A stretch of 64,000 bases of DNA from positions 24,662,038 through 24,726,037 of the forward strand of contig NC_088879.1 in NCBI RefSeq assembly GCF_032884065.1, written 5' to 3'. A model generated the notes under the pieces. It did no database searches and was not told the DNA's origin. It saw nothing but the letters and a program-made list of their open reading frames with translations. Positions within the stretch are counted from its first letter, which is position 1. Each line of letters starts with the position of its first letter. A program made the position numbers and the translations under genes. The stretch is from Artemia franciscana. Its lineage: Eukaryota > Arthropoda > Branchiopoda > Anostraca > Artemiidae. Below are positions 37,491 through 48,160 of the stretch, in pieces.

Positions 37491-40400
37491 TTATTGAATT
37501 GGAAATACCCGACGAAATAATGCCTTTGCAGAAAGAAAAAGAGGGACATCCGAAGGGATGGAGTTCCATAATAGAATTGATTGATATACTGGAGACCTCT
37601 GGCTTGCTGTAGAAGATCGTTTTGGTAAAATAAATCGTCGAGAAGAATTACGTAAAGAAGAAAAGTACCTACCTGAGCCTGTCCGTGAGAAAAACTGCTG
37701 TAGGGGCGGTGGGAGAGTACCTAGAAAAGCAGAATGCGCAAAATAAAGGGTACTTTTACCTATAATATGATCCAGCGGAGCTATTCCAGTATCATTATAA
37801 AGATCAGAGGAAGGGTAAAGCCGAGGGAGAAGAAAAGTAGCCTTCACTGCCCTATTTTTGGCTCTTTGAAGTGAGCAGAGAAGAGATTTATTAGTATTAC
37901 CCCAGACAGAGCAGCAATAAGAAAGGTAAGGATAAATAAAAGCATAATAAATAGAAACCATAATATCAGGAGGAAGAAATGAGTTAATCCGGTGCAACAT
38001 TGAAGACTGGCGGAGGATTAAGGAACGGGTGTGAGTTATATGCGGTTTGAAAGAAAGAAAACAGTCAAGATACACACCAAGAAATTTCACCACAGTAGCT
38101 TGTGGTATAATATCATTCCCAAAAGTCAGGGTGATTGGCTCCTGTAAGTCTCGCATACGGTAAGGGGTCCTGAAGTTGACAATGGCACTCTTTCGGCTGT
38201 TAAGAGCCATACCATTTGACCAGCACCAATCCTTTACTTTATCAAGAAGACCTTGAGCCATAGAAGTGGCAGATGGCAGGTCCACCGCAGCAATGAAAAA
38301 GTTACTGTCATCAGCAAAAAGAACAGGGTGAACATGGGGAAGAAGACCATCAACAAGATCATTGATGTAAATTAGAAATAAAAGTGGACCAAGCACAGAG
38401 CCTTGTGGGACACCTTTCAATACAGGCAAAGTAGAGGAAGAAGTACAGTTAACCAAAACATACTGAGATCTCTCTGAGAGGTAGGACCTAAACCATTCTA
38501 GTGGGACTCCATGCACTCCAAATAAAGATAGTTTAGACAGAAGAACATTGTGGTCAACCATATCAAAGGCCTTAGAAAAGTCGAGAAATAGACCCAAAAC
38601 ACACAAGCCCTTGTCCAGATTAACACGCACAAACTCAGTTGCATCAGAAAGTGCGTGCAAGGTAGAGAATGAGGGACGAAAACCATACTGATGGTTAGTG
38701 ATGAGAGGATTTCCAGCAGTCGAATTAGTACTAAATACAAATGAAGAGAGTCGACGATACACTACTTTTTCAACAACCTTTGAGATGACGGGTAGAAGAG
38801 AAATAGGTCTGTAATTTGAAATTAGAGAAGAATCACCTTTTTTATGCAAGGGTACAACGGTAGCAACTTTAAATAAATGAGGAAAGAAACCAGAAGAAAG
38901 AGAGAGGTTAGTTATGTGTGAGATGGGATGAGAAACAAACTGACTGATTTTTTTAAGGACATTATTACTCAAACCAAAACTATCAACTGAACAACTACTT
39001 GGAAGTTGAGAAATAATACTAGAAATCTCAGTAGTACTACATGGGGAAAGGAAAAAAGACTTCTCTGTCATAGGAAAACAACTTACTCTACTCAGGGGTG
39101 GAATGAGAACTGAGGGAAGTGTGGTGAAATACGAATTGAAGGCACTTGCTAAGGATTTTTTATCCACAACAGATCCATCAGCTTTCCTATAAAGAGATGG
39201 GGAAGATTGTTTGAGTTTCTTACGGGAGAGAGCTTCATTAATTACAGTCCAAACCTTGCGCAAATTCCCTTTACACTCATTAATTCGACGTGAAAAATAC
39301 AGCTTTTTTGCTAAGCGAACTGAAGAAGTGAGCACATTTTTGTAATGTTTATACTTCAGAAGATCTTCCTGTGTCTTACTTTTACATGCAGCCTTGAACA
39401 AAGACGCCTTCATATGGGTTGCATTGATCAGACCTCTAGACATCCATGGGCATTTAGGTGTAAAATTCCTTGGCCTCTTTCTAAGAGGAAAATGCTTATC
39501 CAACAGAGTGCTCATACGACACAAAAATAATCTAGTTGCACAATCAGCATCATTAGCTTCAAGAACACTAGACCAATCATTACTCTGAAGACTATGTATT
39601 AAATTAGAAATTTCTCTATCTGTAAAAGTTCTAAAAGAAGACTTGCCTTTCTCATCCACAGTAATCTCTGTTTTAGGCACAGATAGTGATAGATAAATAG
39701 GGAAGTGATCAGAAAGATCAGTGAAAACAAGACCAGACGAGAACTTCAAATTAGGAGAAAGAGAAGTGAAAATATTATCTATTAAAGTGGCAGAATTTCT
39801 TGAAGGGTCAACGCGTGAAGGAAAAAAAATTGAAGGAAGTAGCCCAGAAGAAGAAAATACATCAAAAAGATGGTCACATTCATCATTTGATCCAACATTT
39901 AACATATTACAATTAAAGTCTCCCAAAACACAAATCCGTTTTTTAGAGAAAGTCTCCACACCAGAAAGCTGATCAAGCAAATCACAGAACAGATGTGTTG
40001 GAAAAGGAGGGGGCTTATAAAACAAACAAACAGTATCACATGCAACCTGGCTTTTCAGATCAATAACAAGAGAATAAACTGTCCTACTATTAGACACCAC
40101 CGATGTAAACAAGGATTCAAGATCAGATCTTCTACAAAATTCAATACTAGATTTTATGAACAAAGAAATACCCCCAGAACACTTTGTTACCATTCTAGGG
40201 ACATGAATAGCAATATAACCATGCATGTCATAAGCTGTAAAATTATCACTGCCAGATAACCATGTTTCCGTCAAGCCTATGACAACGAAAGGGCAAGAAT
40301 ACTCAGACCACAGATACGATTTAAGAGTGTCCCACTTATCTCTTATCCTACACACATTCAAACAAAAAACATTAAAGCAACTGTTTGAAGAGAGTGAGGG

Positions 40401-40586
40401 CATAATATTATCACAATAATCAATGGTGGTGTGATAATTACAGCTAGAACTAACCATAGATTCAAGGAGAGGGTCAGAAGTGTGTGCCTCTTGTTTACCA
40501 GCACTACTTGGTTGATCAAATATAACTGAATTAAGAATAGAAGAATTCATAAGGAAAGAGAAATCACCCATATTTATCTCAGACAT
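37491..40586 (-). CDS. LINE ORF2: endonuclease and reverse transcriptase, intact
   Basis: A single undisturbed frame of 1031 codons. The N-terminal apurinic-type endonuclease shows GLTETWLS (residues 104-111), GDFN (222-225), IDNIF (269-273) and SDHFPI (292-297), covering the catalytic residues of the family. The reverse transcriptase follows: HKKGDSSLISNYRPISLLPV (581-600), motif A FLDFSKAFDMVDH (667-679), motif B GVPQGSVLGP (725-734) and motif C FADD (757-760). The C-terminal third is the usual thumb/connection region. The enzyme nicks target DNA and copies element RNA there. No frameshift or stop is seen, so it may be functional protein-wise. The first Met is not proven; another Met is at residue 6. 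RT motifs point to the CR1/L2/Daphne/Crack group. Confidence 0.92.
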   Translation of the reverse strand: MSEINMGDFSFLMNSSILNSVIFDQPSSAGKQEAHTSDPLLESMVSSSCNYHTTIDYCDNIMPSLSSNSCFNVFCLNVCRIRDKWDTLKSYLWSEYSCPFVVIGLTETWLSGSDNFTAYDMHGYIAIHVPRMVTKCSGGISLFIKSSIEFCRRSDLESLFTSVVSNSRTVYSLVIDLKSQVACDTVCLFYKPPPFPTHLFCDLLDQLSGVETFSKKRICVLGDFNCNMLNVGSNDECDHLFDVFSSSGLLPSIFFPSRVDPSRNSATLIDNIFTSLSPNLKFSSGLVFTDLSDHFPIYLSLSVPKTEITVDEKGKSSFRTFTDREISNLIHSLQSNDWSSVLEANDADCATRLFLCRMSTLLDKHFPLRKRPRNFTPKCPWMSRGLINATHMKASLFKAACKSKTQEDLLKYKHYKNVLTSSVRLAKKLYFSRRINECKGNLRKVWTVINEALSRKKLKQSSPSLYRKADGSVVDKKSLASAFNSYFTTLPSVLIPPLSRVSCFPMTEKSFFLSPCSTTEISSIISQLPSSCSVDSFGLSNNVLKKISQFVSHPISHITNLSLSSGFFPHLFKVATVVPLHKKGDSSLISNYRPISLLPVISKVVEKVVYRRLSSFVFSTNSTAGNPLITNHQYGFRPSFSTLHALSDATEFVRVNLDKGLCVLGLFLDFSKAFDMVDHNVLLSKLSLFGVHGVPLEWFRSYLSERSQYVLVNCTSSSTLPVLKGVPQGSVLGPLLFLIYINDLVDGLLPHVHPVLFADDSNFFIAAVDLPSATSMAQGLLDKVKDWCWSNGMALNSRKSAIVNFRTPYRMRDLQEPITLTFGNDIIPQATVVKFLGVYLDCFLSFKPHITHTRSLILRQSSMLHRINSFLPPDIMVSIYYAFIYPYLSYCCSVWGNTNKSLLCSLQRAKNRAVKATFLLPRLYPSSDLYNDTGIAPLDHIIGKSTLYFAHSAFLGTLPPPLQQFFSRTGSGRYFSSLRNSSRRFILPKRSSTASQRSPVYQSILLWNSIPSDVPLFLSAKALFRRVFPIQ

Positions 40587-40701
40587 ATAAAACCTTCACA
40601 AATGACACACTATCCATAGTACACTTGAAGGTAATGGAATCATAAACAAAGAAAAAGAAATATCAGTGGGATGGCAAATATTAACCAAAGAAAGGGGTCA
40701 A

Positions 40702-41625
40702 ATAATGTGGCACCAATCAGGAAAAGATGAGCTGCGAGTGTTAAGGCATGACAAACAATGACAGAAATCAGGCTACATAAAGGCAATAGGATCTCAAACA
40801 AATATAAAGAGACATTAGTAGGATGGCTCATAATATTTGAAGAATAGGCTAAATTTACAATATGGGACCAGTAAAATTTATGTGAGCTGTAAGTGTGCTG
40901 ACATGACAAAAGTGTGATAGAAAATAGCATACATGAAGGTGATAGGAACACAAACAAATACAAATAAATATCAATGGTAAGACACACAATATTCAAAGTA
41001 TAAGACCAAAATAGATTTGAGCAATCAAAATTATGTGATCTGCATGTGAACACACAGAACAAAGATATGGTAGAATTAAGGCAAAATAAATTTGTCAAAG
41101 TACTGGCCAAAAGTATAATGTGGAGCCAGTCAAGATTATAAGAGCTGCAATTATGCTGACATGACAAAAATATGATAGAAATTGGCCTACATGAAGGTGA
41201 GAAAGTCAAAAACAAAAATAAAAAAAATTCAGTAGGATGGCATATATTAATCATAATATTGGCCCAAAATATAATATGGGAACAGTCAAAACTTGATGAG
41301 CTGCAAGTGTGCAGACACAACAAGAACGTTCTAGAAGCCATGCAACATGATGGTGATAGGATCACAAACAAACATAATGAAAAATCAGTGGAAAGGCACA
41401 TATTAATTAAAGGAGTGGCACAAAATATAATGTGTAACCAGTTAAAATTATGTGAGCTATAAGTATGCTGACATGACAAGAGTAAAACAGAAAGCAAACT
41501 ACATGAAGGTGGTAGAATCACAAACAAACATAGAGCAATATTAGTGGGAAGGGACATATCATCCAAGGTATTGCCCCAAAGCATAATATAGCACAAGTCA
41601 GAATTATGTGAAAACAGTGAAGAGT
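40702..41625 (-). repeat. 156-bp tandem array between LINE ORF1 and ORF2
   Basis: Unit starts (ATAATRTGG-like) occur at 40702, 40857, about 41012, 41115, 41271, 41427 and 41583. Spacing is 155-156 bp except for one unit shortened to about 103 bp. Shared words per unit are AGTCAAAATTATGTGAGCTG, GCTGACATGACAA, ACATGAAGGTGATAGGA and CACAAACAAACATA. Because 156 is a multiple of three and the shortened unit does not break the frame, the minus strand stays open for 372 codons (40640-41758), giving a hydrophobic 52-residue repeat. I regard that ORF as doubtful. Confidence 0.85.
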
Positions 41626-41711
41626 GAAAAAGGAAAAATGTAAGAACATAAAATAAATTCATACAAAAACAATTCAACATATTATAACAAAGTGAACTAA
41701 AATCCATCACT

Positions 41712-41960
41712 TTAATTCTCTGCATTTGCAGCACACAAATCAATTTCATCCTGATCACTGAACTTAACTACTCTTCCAGACTGAGTTTTATACAGGATAT
41801 CACCTTTACTGGACCAAACATTACGTAAACCAAGGTTTGACTTGGCATATGAAAGAAGATGTAAGCGTGGTTTTGTAAGCATCTCAGAAAACAGTGTCCC
41901 AGATCCTTTCAAATCCTTCTTTTGTCTGAGAAAAGAAGAAAACTTCGCTCCAAAATTTTT
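41712..41960 (-). pseudogene. LINE ORF1, C-terminal remnant
   Basis: Minus-strand frame FLRQKKDLKGSGTLFSEMLT followed by LHLLSYAKSNLGLRNVWSSK, GDILYKTQSGRVVKF and a stop. The pattern (tr...L..yAK...G...VW...G.I...) resembles the C-terminal domain of CR1/Jockey-type ORF1 proteins, related to baculovirus FP25K, which bind nucleic acid. The N-terminal part is missing because the insertion is 5'-truncated at 41962. ORF1 stops about 1.1 kb before ORF2. Confidence 0.6.
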
Positions 41961-41962
41961 TT

Positions 41963-43745
41963 GAACTTCGAAGTTTTTGGGGACTTATTTGGGACTTGAA
42001 ATTTTTTTATCTTGAATTTTTTTAACTTTGATTTTTTCTGAAACCTCTATTTTTTTGGAACTTAAGTTTTCTTTTGGCTTAGATTTTTTTGGGACATAAT
42101 TTTTTAGGAACTTTATTTTTTTATTTTTTTTTAAACTTGGGAATTTTTTTTAGCTTAAAATTTTTTTAAACGTAGAAATTTGTTTCTTTAGTCTCAAAAA
42201 AGACACTATGTATACTTGTAACAAGTAATTTGGCTATATTTTTGGTAATTTGGTTATCACAGGCACACAGACTCGGATGATTACACACACACACACACAC
42301 ACAAAAAAAAAGTCCGAAAGTCCCAAAAAAAGAATTTGTTCTGAAATGATATTACGAATGTATTGCATGGTGTTGGGATCTGGCTAAAGTCTAAAATGTT
42401 GGGGCGGGGGTTGAAAGAAAGATATGTACTCAAAGCATAAAATCGAAAATCATTTTGGGGGTGAAAAAGATGTTAATTCTAAGATGTTAAAAAGAAGTCT
42501 CAAAAAGACATTATGTATGTAACAAACAATTGTAATAAACAAATCTGTTATGTTATATTCAATTTTGTTCTTGATTCTTCATCGATAACCTCTAAGACGA
42601 TTGGAGTATATGACACTGATTATATTGGCTTAAAATCATTTGTTATTGAATCAGGAGCATAAAGAAATTGACAGTTATCACTGGAAATTGAACTATAATA
42701 TTTTTGACTATGATAAAGCTTGTGGAGGACTATATTGCGACATTTGAACTGGGTGGGATTTTATGACCGACTGATTACACCTTGTAATAAAATTGTTAAA
42801 GAACTGAGTACTCTTAAGGAAGGAGTCAGAGAAATATACAGTTTTTGTTGGTGTTGAAGTACTGTATGTAAAATGCCTACAGTGCCTAAAGATAAACTTT
42901 TGATCCAAAACTGTGACCCGAGAATTCCACTTTCCAATCTAGAAGAGTTTAAATATCCCAAATTTCAAGGAGCTTATCACGGTCCTGAAGTTAAGGTTGA
43001 CTTCTTCGCAAAGTGGATACCAAGGGACATACCTGATCGTGATATGTGCACCCTAAATAGTTAAAAGTATGGTATATCAAAGGACCCTCGTTTTATGGAT
43101 GTGTAGAAGTCTATTTGAAGTATTAAACATCTTTAAGCTTAACCTGTCTTTATTTTTAGACCTGTTTCCAGAAGCAATATCACTGCTAGGTTTAAGCTAA
43201 GTTATGGTAGATGAAAATATTGAAATTGAAATACCTTTTTACTGCGATTGTATCAAACGCCGTATCGTGATTTTTGCCAATTATGGTGATAGATTGGCCA
43301 AGTAAGAAACTAGCGGAAGAAAGGGCACCCTTACCGCCTCATGAAAGGTCAAAAGACAACGATGGGGTTGTGCAAGGAGGTACAGTATACTAGAAAGAGA
43401 TCACAAAGAGAAAATTAACTGATCAAGCACTGGGTCCCCCTACAGAAATTCTTCATATTCCTTGAAAAATGATAGAGAAGATCCGTATAAAAGAAATATC
43501 GCGTATAAGAATTCATCATCGTTCTAGAAGAACTCTCATGTATTAATTTATGCCATATTTCGTTACTAATGACACTTATAAAAATCTGCTTTAAATAAAT
43601 AACCCAGCCTTATAAAAAGCTGAATTAAGGAGTAAAATTTTTTTAAATGATTTAAATGATTTTTTTAAATGATCAATTTAAATGATTTTTTTAAACGATC
43701 AGAGATGTTTGAAAAGGATTTTTTCCAGTTGTATATTTTTCAAGG
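41963..43745. repeat. Foldback element, left inner arm
   Basis: Inverted counterpart of 45335-47655. The first 230 bp are A/T runs spaced by AACTT words, mirrored at 47470-47650. It includes (CA)n at 42283-42301. Two protein-like stretches (around 42600-42660 and 42873-43030) are echoed in the right arm with stops, e.g. NLEEFKYPKFQGAYH here and NLEEFKCPKLEGTYH there. Confidence 0.75.
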
Positions 43746-43894
43746 GGGTCATAGGCTAATTGATTATTAAATTGGTAAAAATTTCAGATTTGAATCAGGG
43801 ATTTGTCTTGCAAATTACCTTTTTAAGAAAATGTTTGGTTTTACATGCTAGAAAGAAGCTTGAATCAAGGAATGTGCCTTGCTTGAAAAGGATT

Positions 43895-45170
43895 GAAAAG
43901 TTTAAGGATTTTTAGCTTGGAAAGGATTTTACATCAATTCAAAGAATTCAGGATCTATAAAAGTGTTCCAAAATCTTTATTTTGTAGTTTGCATGTAACC
44001 AAAAGCCTTCCATTATCGAATAATAGAGGCAATTTTAGTTTGAAATGGATTTTACACCAATTCACAGAATCCAAAAACTTCACAAATGTTTTTGCTTTTG
44101 CAGTTTGCATGTAACTAAAACCTTCCATTAGCTACTAATCCAGGTTTTTTTTAAGCTTGAAAAGGGTTTTACATAGTTTCACAGAATCAAGAAACTATAC
44201 AAGTGTTTCAGAATCTTTGGTTTTGTAGTTTGCATGTAACTAAAACCTTCCATCATCGAATAAGAAAGATATTTTTAGCTTCTAAAAGATTTTTTTTTGT
44301 ACAAATGTTCCAGAATATTTTCTTTTGCTGTTTGTATGTAACTAAAACCTTACGTTACCGAGTAATACAGATTTTTTTTTCAGCTTTAAAAGCATTTTAT
44401 ATCAATCCACAGAATCAAAAAACTGCACAAATGTTCCGTAATCTTTGCTTTTGTAGTCTGCATCCAACTAAAGCCTTCCATAATCGAATAAAACAAGTGT
44501 TTTTTTGCTTTAAAATAATATTACATAATTTCACATAAGCAAGAAATTATACGAATGTTCCAGAAACTTTGCTCTCGCAGTTTCCATGTACATACAATGT
44601 CCCGTTATAGAAGTATTTTTAGCTTGAAAATTATTTACATCAATTCACTGAATTCAGAAACCGTACCAGTGTTTCAGAATCTTTGCTTCTGCAGTTTGTA
44701 TATAAATGAGGTGTTCCATTATCAAATAATAGAGGTGTTTTTACCTTGGAAAGGTTTTTACATCAATTCATAAAATCTAAAAACTGTATAAATGTTCCAG
44801 AATCTTTTCTTTTGAAGTTTGTATGTGACTAAACTAGCGACTAATACATTTTTGCTTGGAAATGATTTTACATCATTTCACAGAATCAAGAAACTTTGAA
44901 GATGTCGGGAATCTTTGCTTTTGTAGTTTGCATGTAACTAAAGCCTTCTATTATCGAATAATACAGGTATTTTCTTTAGCTTGAAAAGGATTTTATATCG
45001 ACCCACAGAATCCAGAAACTGCACAAATGTTCCAGAATCTTTGCTTTTGCAGTTTGTATTTAACTAAAGCCTTCCATTATCGAATAATACAGGTATTTTT
45101 CAGCTTGAAAAAGATTTTAAAGAAATTTTAAAGAAACTGTACATATTTTCCAGAATTTTTGCAAACCCTT
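43895..45170. repeat. Central tandem array of the foldback element
   Basis: About eleven units of 102-127 bp. Each contains variants of AGCTTGAAAAGGATTTTACA, CAGAATCTTTGCTTTTG and AGTTTGCATGTAACTAAA. Anchor positions of the GCATGTAAC word are 43991, 44107, 44232, 44334, 44460, 44584, 44698, 44821, 44930 and 45057. Short ORFs here are repeat translations. Confidence 0.85.
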
Positions 45171-45334
45171 TGCTAATTTCCTGTCAAATTTACATTTAAA
45201 ATTGCCTATGTCACCTCACTACCGGGACATCTTGTCAAATCCTAATAAACACATGTTAATAATCCGTTCCATTTTTAAAATCTGAGATTTTTTCTCAGGG
45301 TACATTTCTTGAATGTACCCTGTATATTGAAAAT

Positions 45335-48108
45335 ATACAACTGGAAAAAATACTGTTCATACATCACCGACCGTTTAAAAAAGTCTGTTTCAATTTTTTT
45401 TTTACTCCTTAACTCAGCTCTAATGAAAATCTAAGACCAAATTAATATAGTAAAAAGATATTCATTGTAAGAATACAAGCAAAAAAGTTCTTATCAGTGC
45501 CATCAGTAACGGGATTTGGCATAAATTCGTACATGGGAGTTCTTCCAGAACGATGATGAATTCTTGTATGTCATATTTCTTTTATACGAATTTTCTCTGT
45601 TTTTTCTCAGGGAATGTGAAAAACTTCCTGTAGGGGGACCCAGCTTTTCTTGATCGTTTATTTTTTCTCTTCATGATCTCTTTTTAATATACTATACCTC
45701 TTTTCCAAGACTATCGTTGTGCTTTTCAGCTTTCATGGGACGGTAAGGGTGCCCTTTCTTCTGTTAGCTTATTACTTGACCAACCCAAAACTGAATTTCT
45801 GATAATTTTGGTTAATTTCATTTCATTTAGTATTTTTCTCCTTATCTCTACCAAATTCACCTCATCTATTCGAATGTCCACATCTTCTAAATTGGTTGCA
45901 TTAGGATCACAAGAATTAGTGAAATCATGTAAACGGCCTTTACAGATGATATAATCACAGTAAAAAGATATTTGTATTTCAATATTTTCATCAATAATAG
46001 CTTAGCTTTAAGTTAATAATGCGATGGTTTCTGGTAATAGGTTCAAAAATAAAGATAGGCTAAGCTTAAATGTGTTTATTGCTTAAAGGTCATTATTGTG
46101 CATCCATAAAACAGGGATTCTATGGTATATCTTGCTTTTTACTGTGTTGGATACAAATATCATGATCAGGTACGTCTCTTGGTCTCCCCATGGCCTATGT
46201 CATTTATATATACATGTATGTGCGATTAATAAATAAATGAACTTGAACTTGGTATCGACTCTGCCAAAAACTTAACCTCATCTTCAGAACAGTGATAAGT
46301 TCCTTCAAGTTTGGGACATTTAAACTCTTCTAAATTGAAAACCAGAATTCTGGGGTGTGAGTTTTAGATCAAAAGTTTATCTGTGCGCACATTACCCTTT
46401 ACATACTGCGCTACAAGTCCGGAAGAATTGCTTATTTCATTGACTTCTTCCTGAACAGTACCCAGTTCTTTACTAATTTTATTAGTTCAAACGCCGTAAT
46501 GTAGTATTCCACAAGTTTTTTGTCATGGTCAGAAATTATAGTTCACTTTCCACTAATACAGTGAATATCTTTATGTTCTCCAGTCAATAAGAAAAGTGCA
46601 TGTCCAAATATAACTCCACAAGATGATGATTTCAAGCCAATAAATTCAGTGTTATATACTCCAATCAACTTGAAAGTTACCGATGTAGTAGGATATATAA
46701 ACAAAAATAGAATGTAACATAACCAAGCAGTTTTTTTTACAACTATACATGAAGTTTTTTGAAACTTGAAAGTAAAATTAGCGACTTTTTCTCTCCCAAA
46801 TTGATTTTCGATTTTATGCTTAGAGTACATATTTTTTTTCACCCCCCCCCATATTGCTTTTTGACTTTCTGCAGATTCCAACACCATACAATGCTTTCTT
46901 AATATCATTTCAGAACATTTTGTTTCTTGGGACTTTCAGACTTGGGTTTGTTTTGTTTTTTTACTTGTCCTTTTTGGGGAGTTGTCTCGTGTCTGAAGCA
47001 TATTATTTGAAGGTAACAGCATTTACAGGTGGTACAAATGTAGTGAAAAATATTTCTTTTCAAGTTTTTCCTCCATCATAGCTTATTTTGAGACTGTCAG
47101 TGCAATTGCTTCTGGTACCAAATCTAGAAATAAAGACCGGTTATGCTTGAAGATGTTTGTTGCTTAAAGTTCACTATTACACTTCTACAAGCTATTACAC
47201 TTCTATTACACACTTCTACTGTGTCTTATGCACTTATTACAATTAGATATGTTCCCTTTGTATCCACTGTGTGAAGAACCTAACCTCATTCTGTCTGTTT
47301 TTTTTTTATCTGTCTGTCTTTTTTTCTCTGTTTGTGCCTGTGCCTGTGTGTCAGTTTCTGTGTGTCTATGAAAAAAAAAACCAAATTTGTAAGTTAAAAA
47401 AATGTAGCCTAATTGTTTGTTACAAGTATACAGTGTCTTTTTTGAGACTAAAGAATAAAATTTAAATTAAAATTTCTAAGTTTGAAAAACAATTCTAAGT
47501 AGAACAAATTTCAAGTTACAGACAAAATCCTAAGTTTGAGAAAAAATTCTAACTTCCTGAAAAAATTATAACTTCTAAACAAATCTCTAAGTTAAAAAAT
47601 GTCCAATTTAAATAAATTCTAAATTCCCCCAAATCTAAGAAAAATTGTTCCAAAAATTTGGGGGTAATAAAAGGGTGGGTGACCCTAGCGGGGACAAGGG
47701 GAACCCAAACTCATACACTAGCCTGGTAACGGCAAACCAGTGTGCTCCGGAACAATGCATTACAGAAAGGATACCTGGCTGGCTGCAGTTCATTATAATT
47801 TTTGGGACCGAATTAAGTGTTATTGACCAATCAAAAGAATCAGTGTGCTTGGTACCAAACAAAACTGTTTGAAAAACAGTCCCCATCCACTAAGCATATG
47901 TTAAAAAAATACATAGATTGTGAACCTTTTGTATTTTAGAACCATATAAAAAATTTTTTTTATTTTCGACATCTTTCCACTTCATATTCACTTCAAGTAA
48001 TGGCAATAACTGTGGCCAGTTTTCATTCTTGGCAAAAAAAAATGCATTTTTCACCGGATAATCAGATACAATATTGACAACAAGAGGTTGTCGCAGTGCT
48101 GCGACAAC
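45335..48108. repeat. Foldback element, right arm (uninterrupted by the LINE)
   Basis: Continuous counterpart of the split left arm. The LINE insertion point corresponds to about 47640-47660, where no LINE is present. It carries its own 64-bp insertion at 46184-46247. It ends near a perfect small hairpin, GTTGTCGCAG, TG, CTGCGACAAC (48087-48108). Confidence 0.75.
46184..46247 (+). mobile_element. Minute LINE 3'-tail insertion
   Basis: A 64-bp sequence ending AATAAATAAATGAACTTGAA, with the adjoining CTTGGT found at both borders (46178-46183 and 46248-46253). The left arm at about 43015 lacks it, giving the empty site. The tail style is that of a heavily 5'-truncated non-LTR retrotransposon. 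Its family is unknown. Confidence 0.65.
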
Positions 48109-48160
48109 AAGCTTTGGCAAGCTTGTTTCAAGCTTTGGCAAGCTTTGGCAAAAACCACAG
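48109..48160. repeat. Short AAGCTTTGGC repeats
   Basis: The word AAGCTTTGGC recurs four times directly outside the right arm of the foldback element. Confidence 0.85.

Larger units (their letters stand above)
37192..41962 (-). mobile_element. Young, 5'-truncated LINE (CR1/L2/Daphne-like)
   Basis: Minus-strand non-LTR retrotransposon of about 4.77 kb. It contains the end of ORF1, a 156-bp tandem array, a full-length ORF2, a 3' UTR of about 300 bp and a terminal tail of five ATTG units (37191-37210 on the plus strand as CAAT). Tails of this kind are typical of CR1/L2-type LINEs. GAACTTC is found at both borders (37185-37191 and 41963-41969), a 7-bp target-site duplication. The intact ORF2 and the perfect duplication indicate a recent insertion. 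Confidence 0.85.
36815..48108. mobile_element. Giant foldback (long inverted-repeat) element with nested LINE
   Basis: The outer segments 36815-37191 and 47655-48108 are diverged inverted copies (CATTACAGAAAGGAT, ATACATAGATT, TCGACATCT, CGCAGTGCTG in the same order). So are the inner segments 41963-43745 and 45335-47655 (CATAAAATCGAAAATC, TGTTCTGAAATGATATTA, AGGGCACCCTTACCG and others). With the LINE at 37192-41962 removed, the left arm is continuous and parallels the right arm. Each arm is then over 2 kb, and the centre holds a tandem array. Such organisation recalls FB/Galileo-type foldback transposons of Drosophila, but no transposase was recognised. Confidence 0.75.

Noticed and set aside
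40640-41758. 372-codon hydrophobic repeat protein
   Set aside because: It is the translation of a 156-bp tandem array; the open frame follows from the period being divisible by three. Kept as a repeat and a question, not as a gene.
44203-44773. Frames of 111 and 72 codons with repeating CSLHVTK-like words
   Set aside because: Translation of the central tandem array of the foldback element.
43895-45170. CRISPR-like array
   Set aside because: Unit length and divergence are wrong, there is no repeat-spacer alternation, and the context is eukaryotic.
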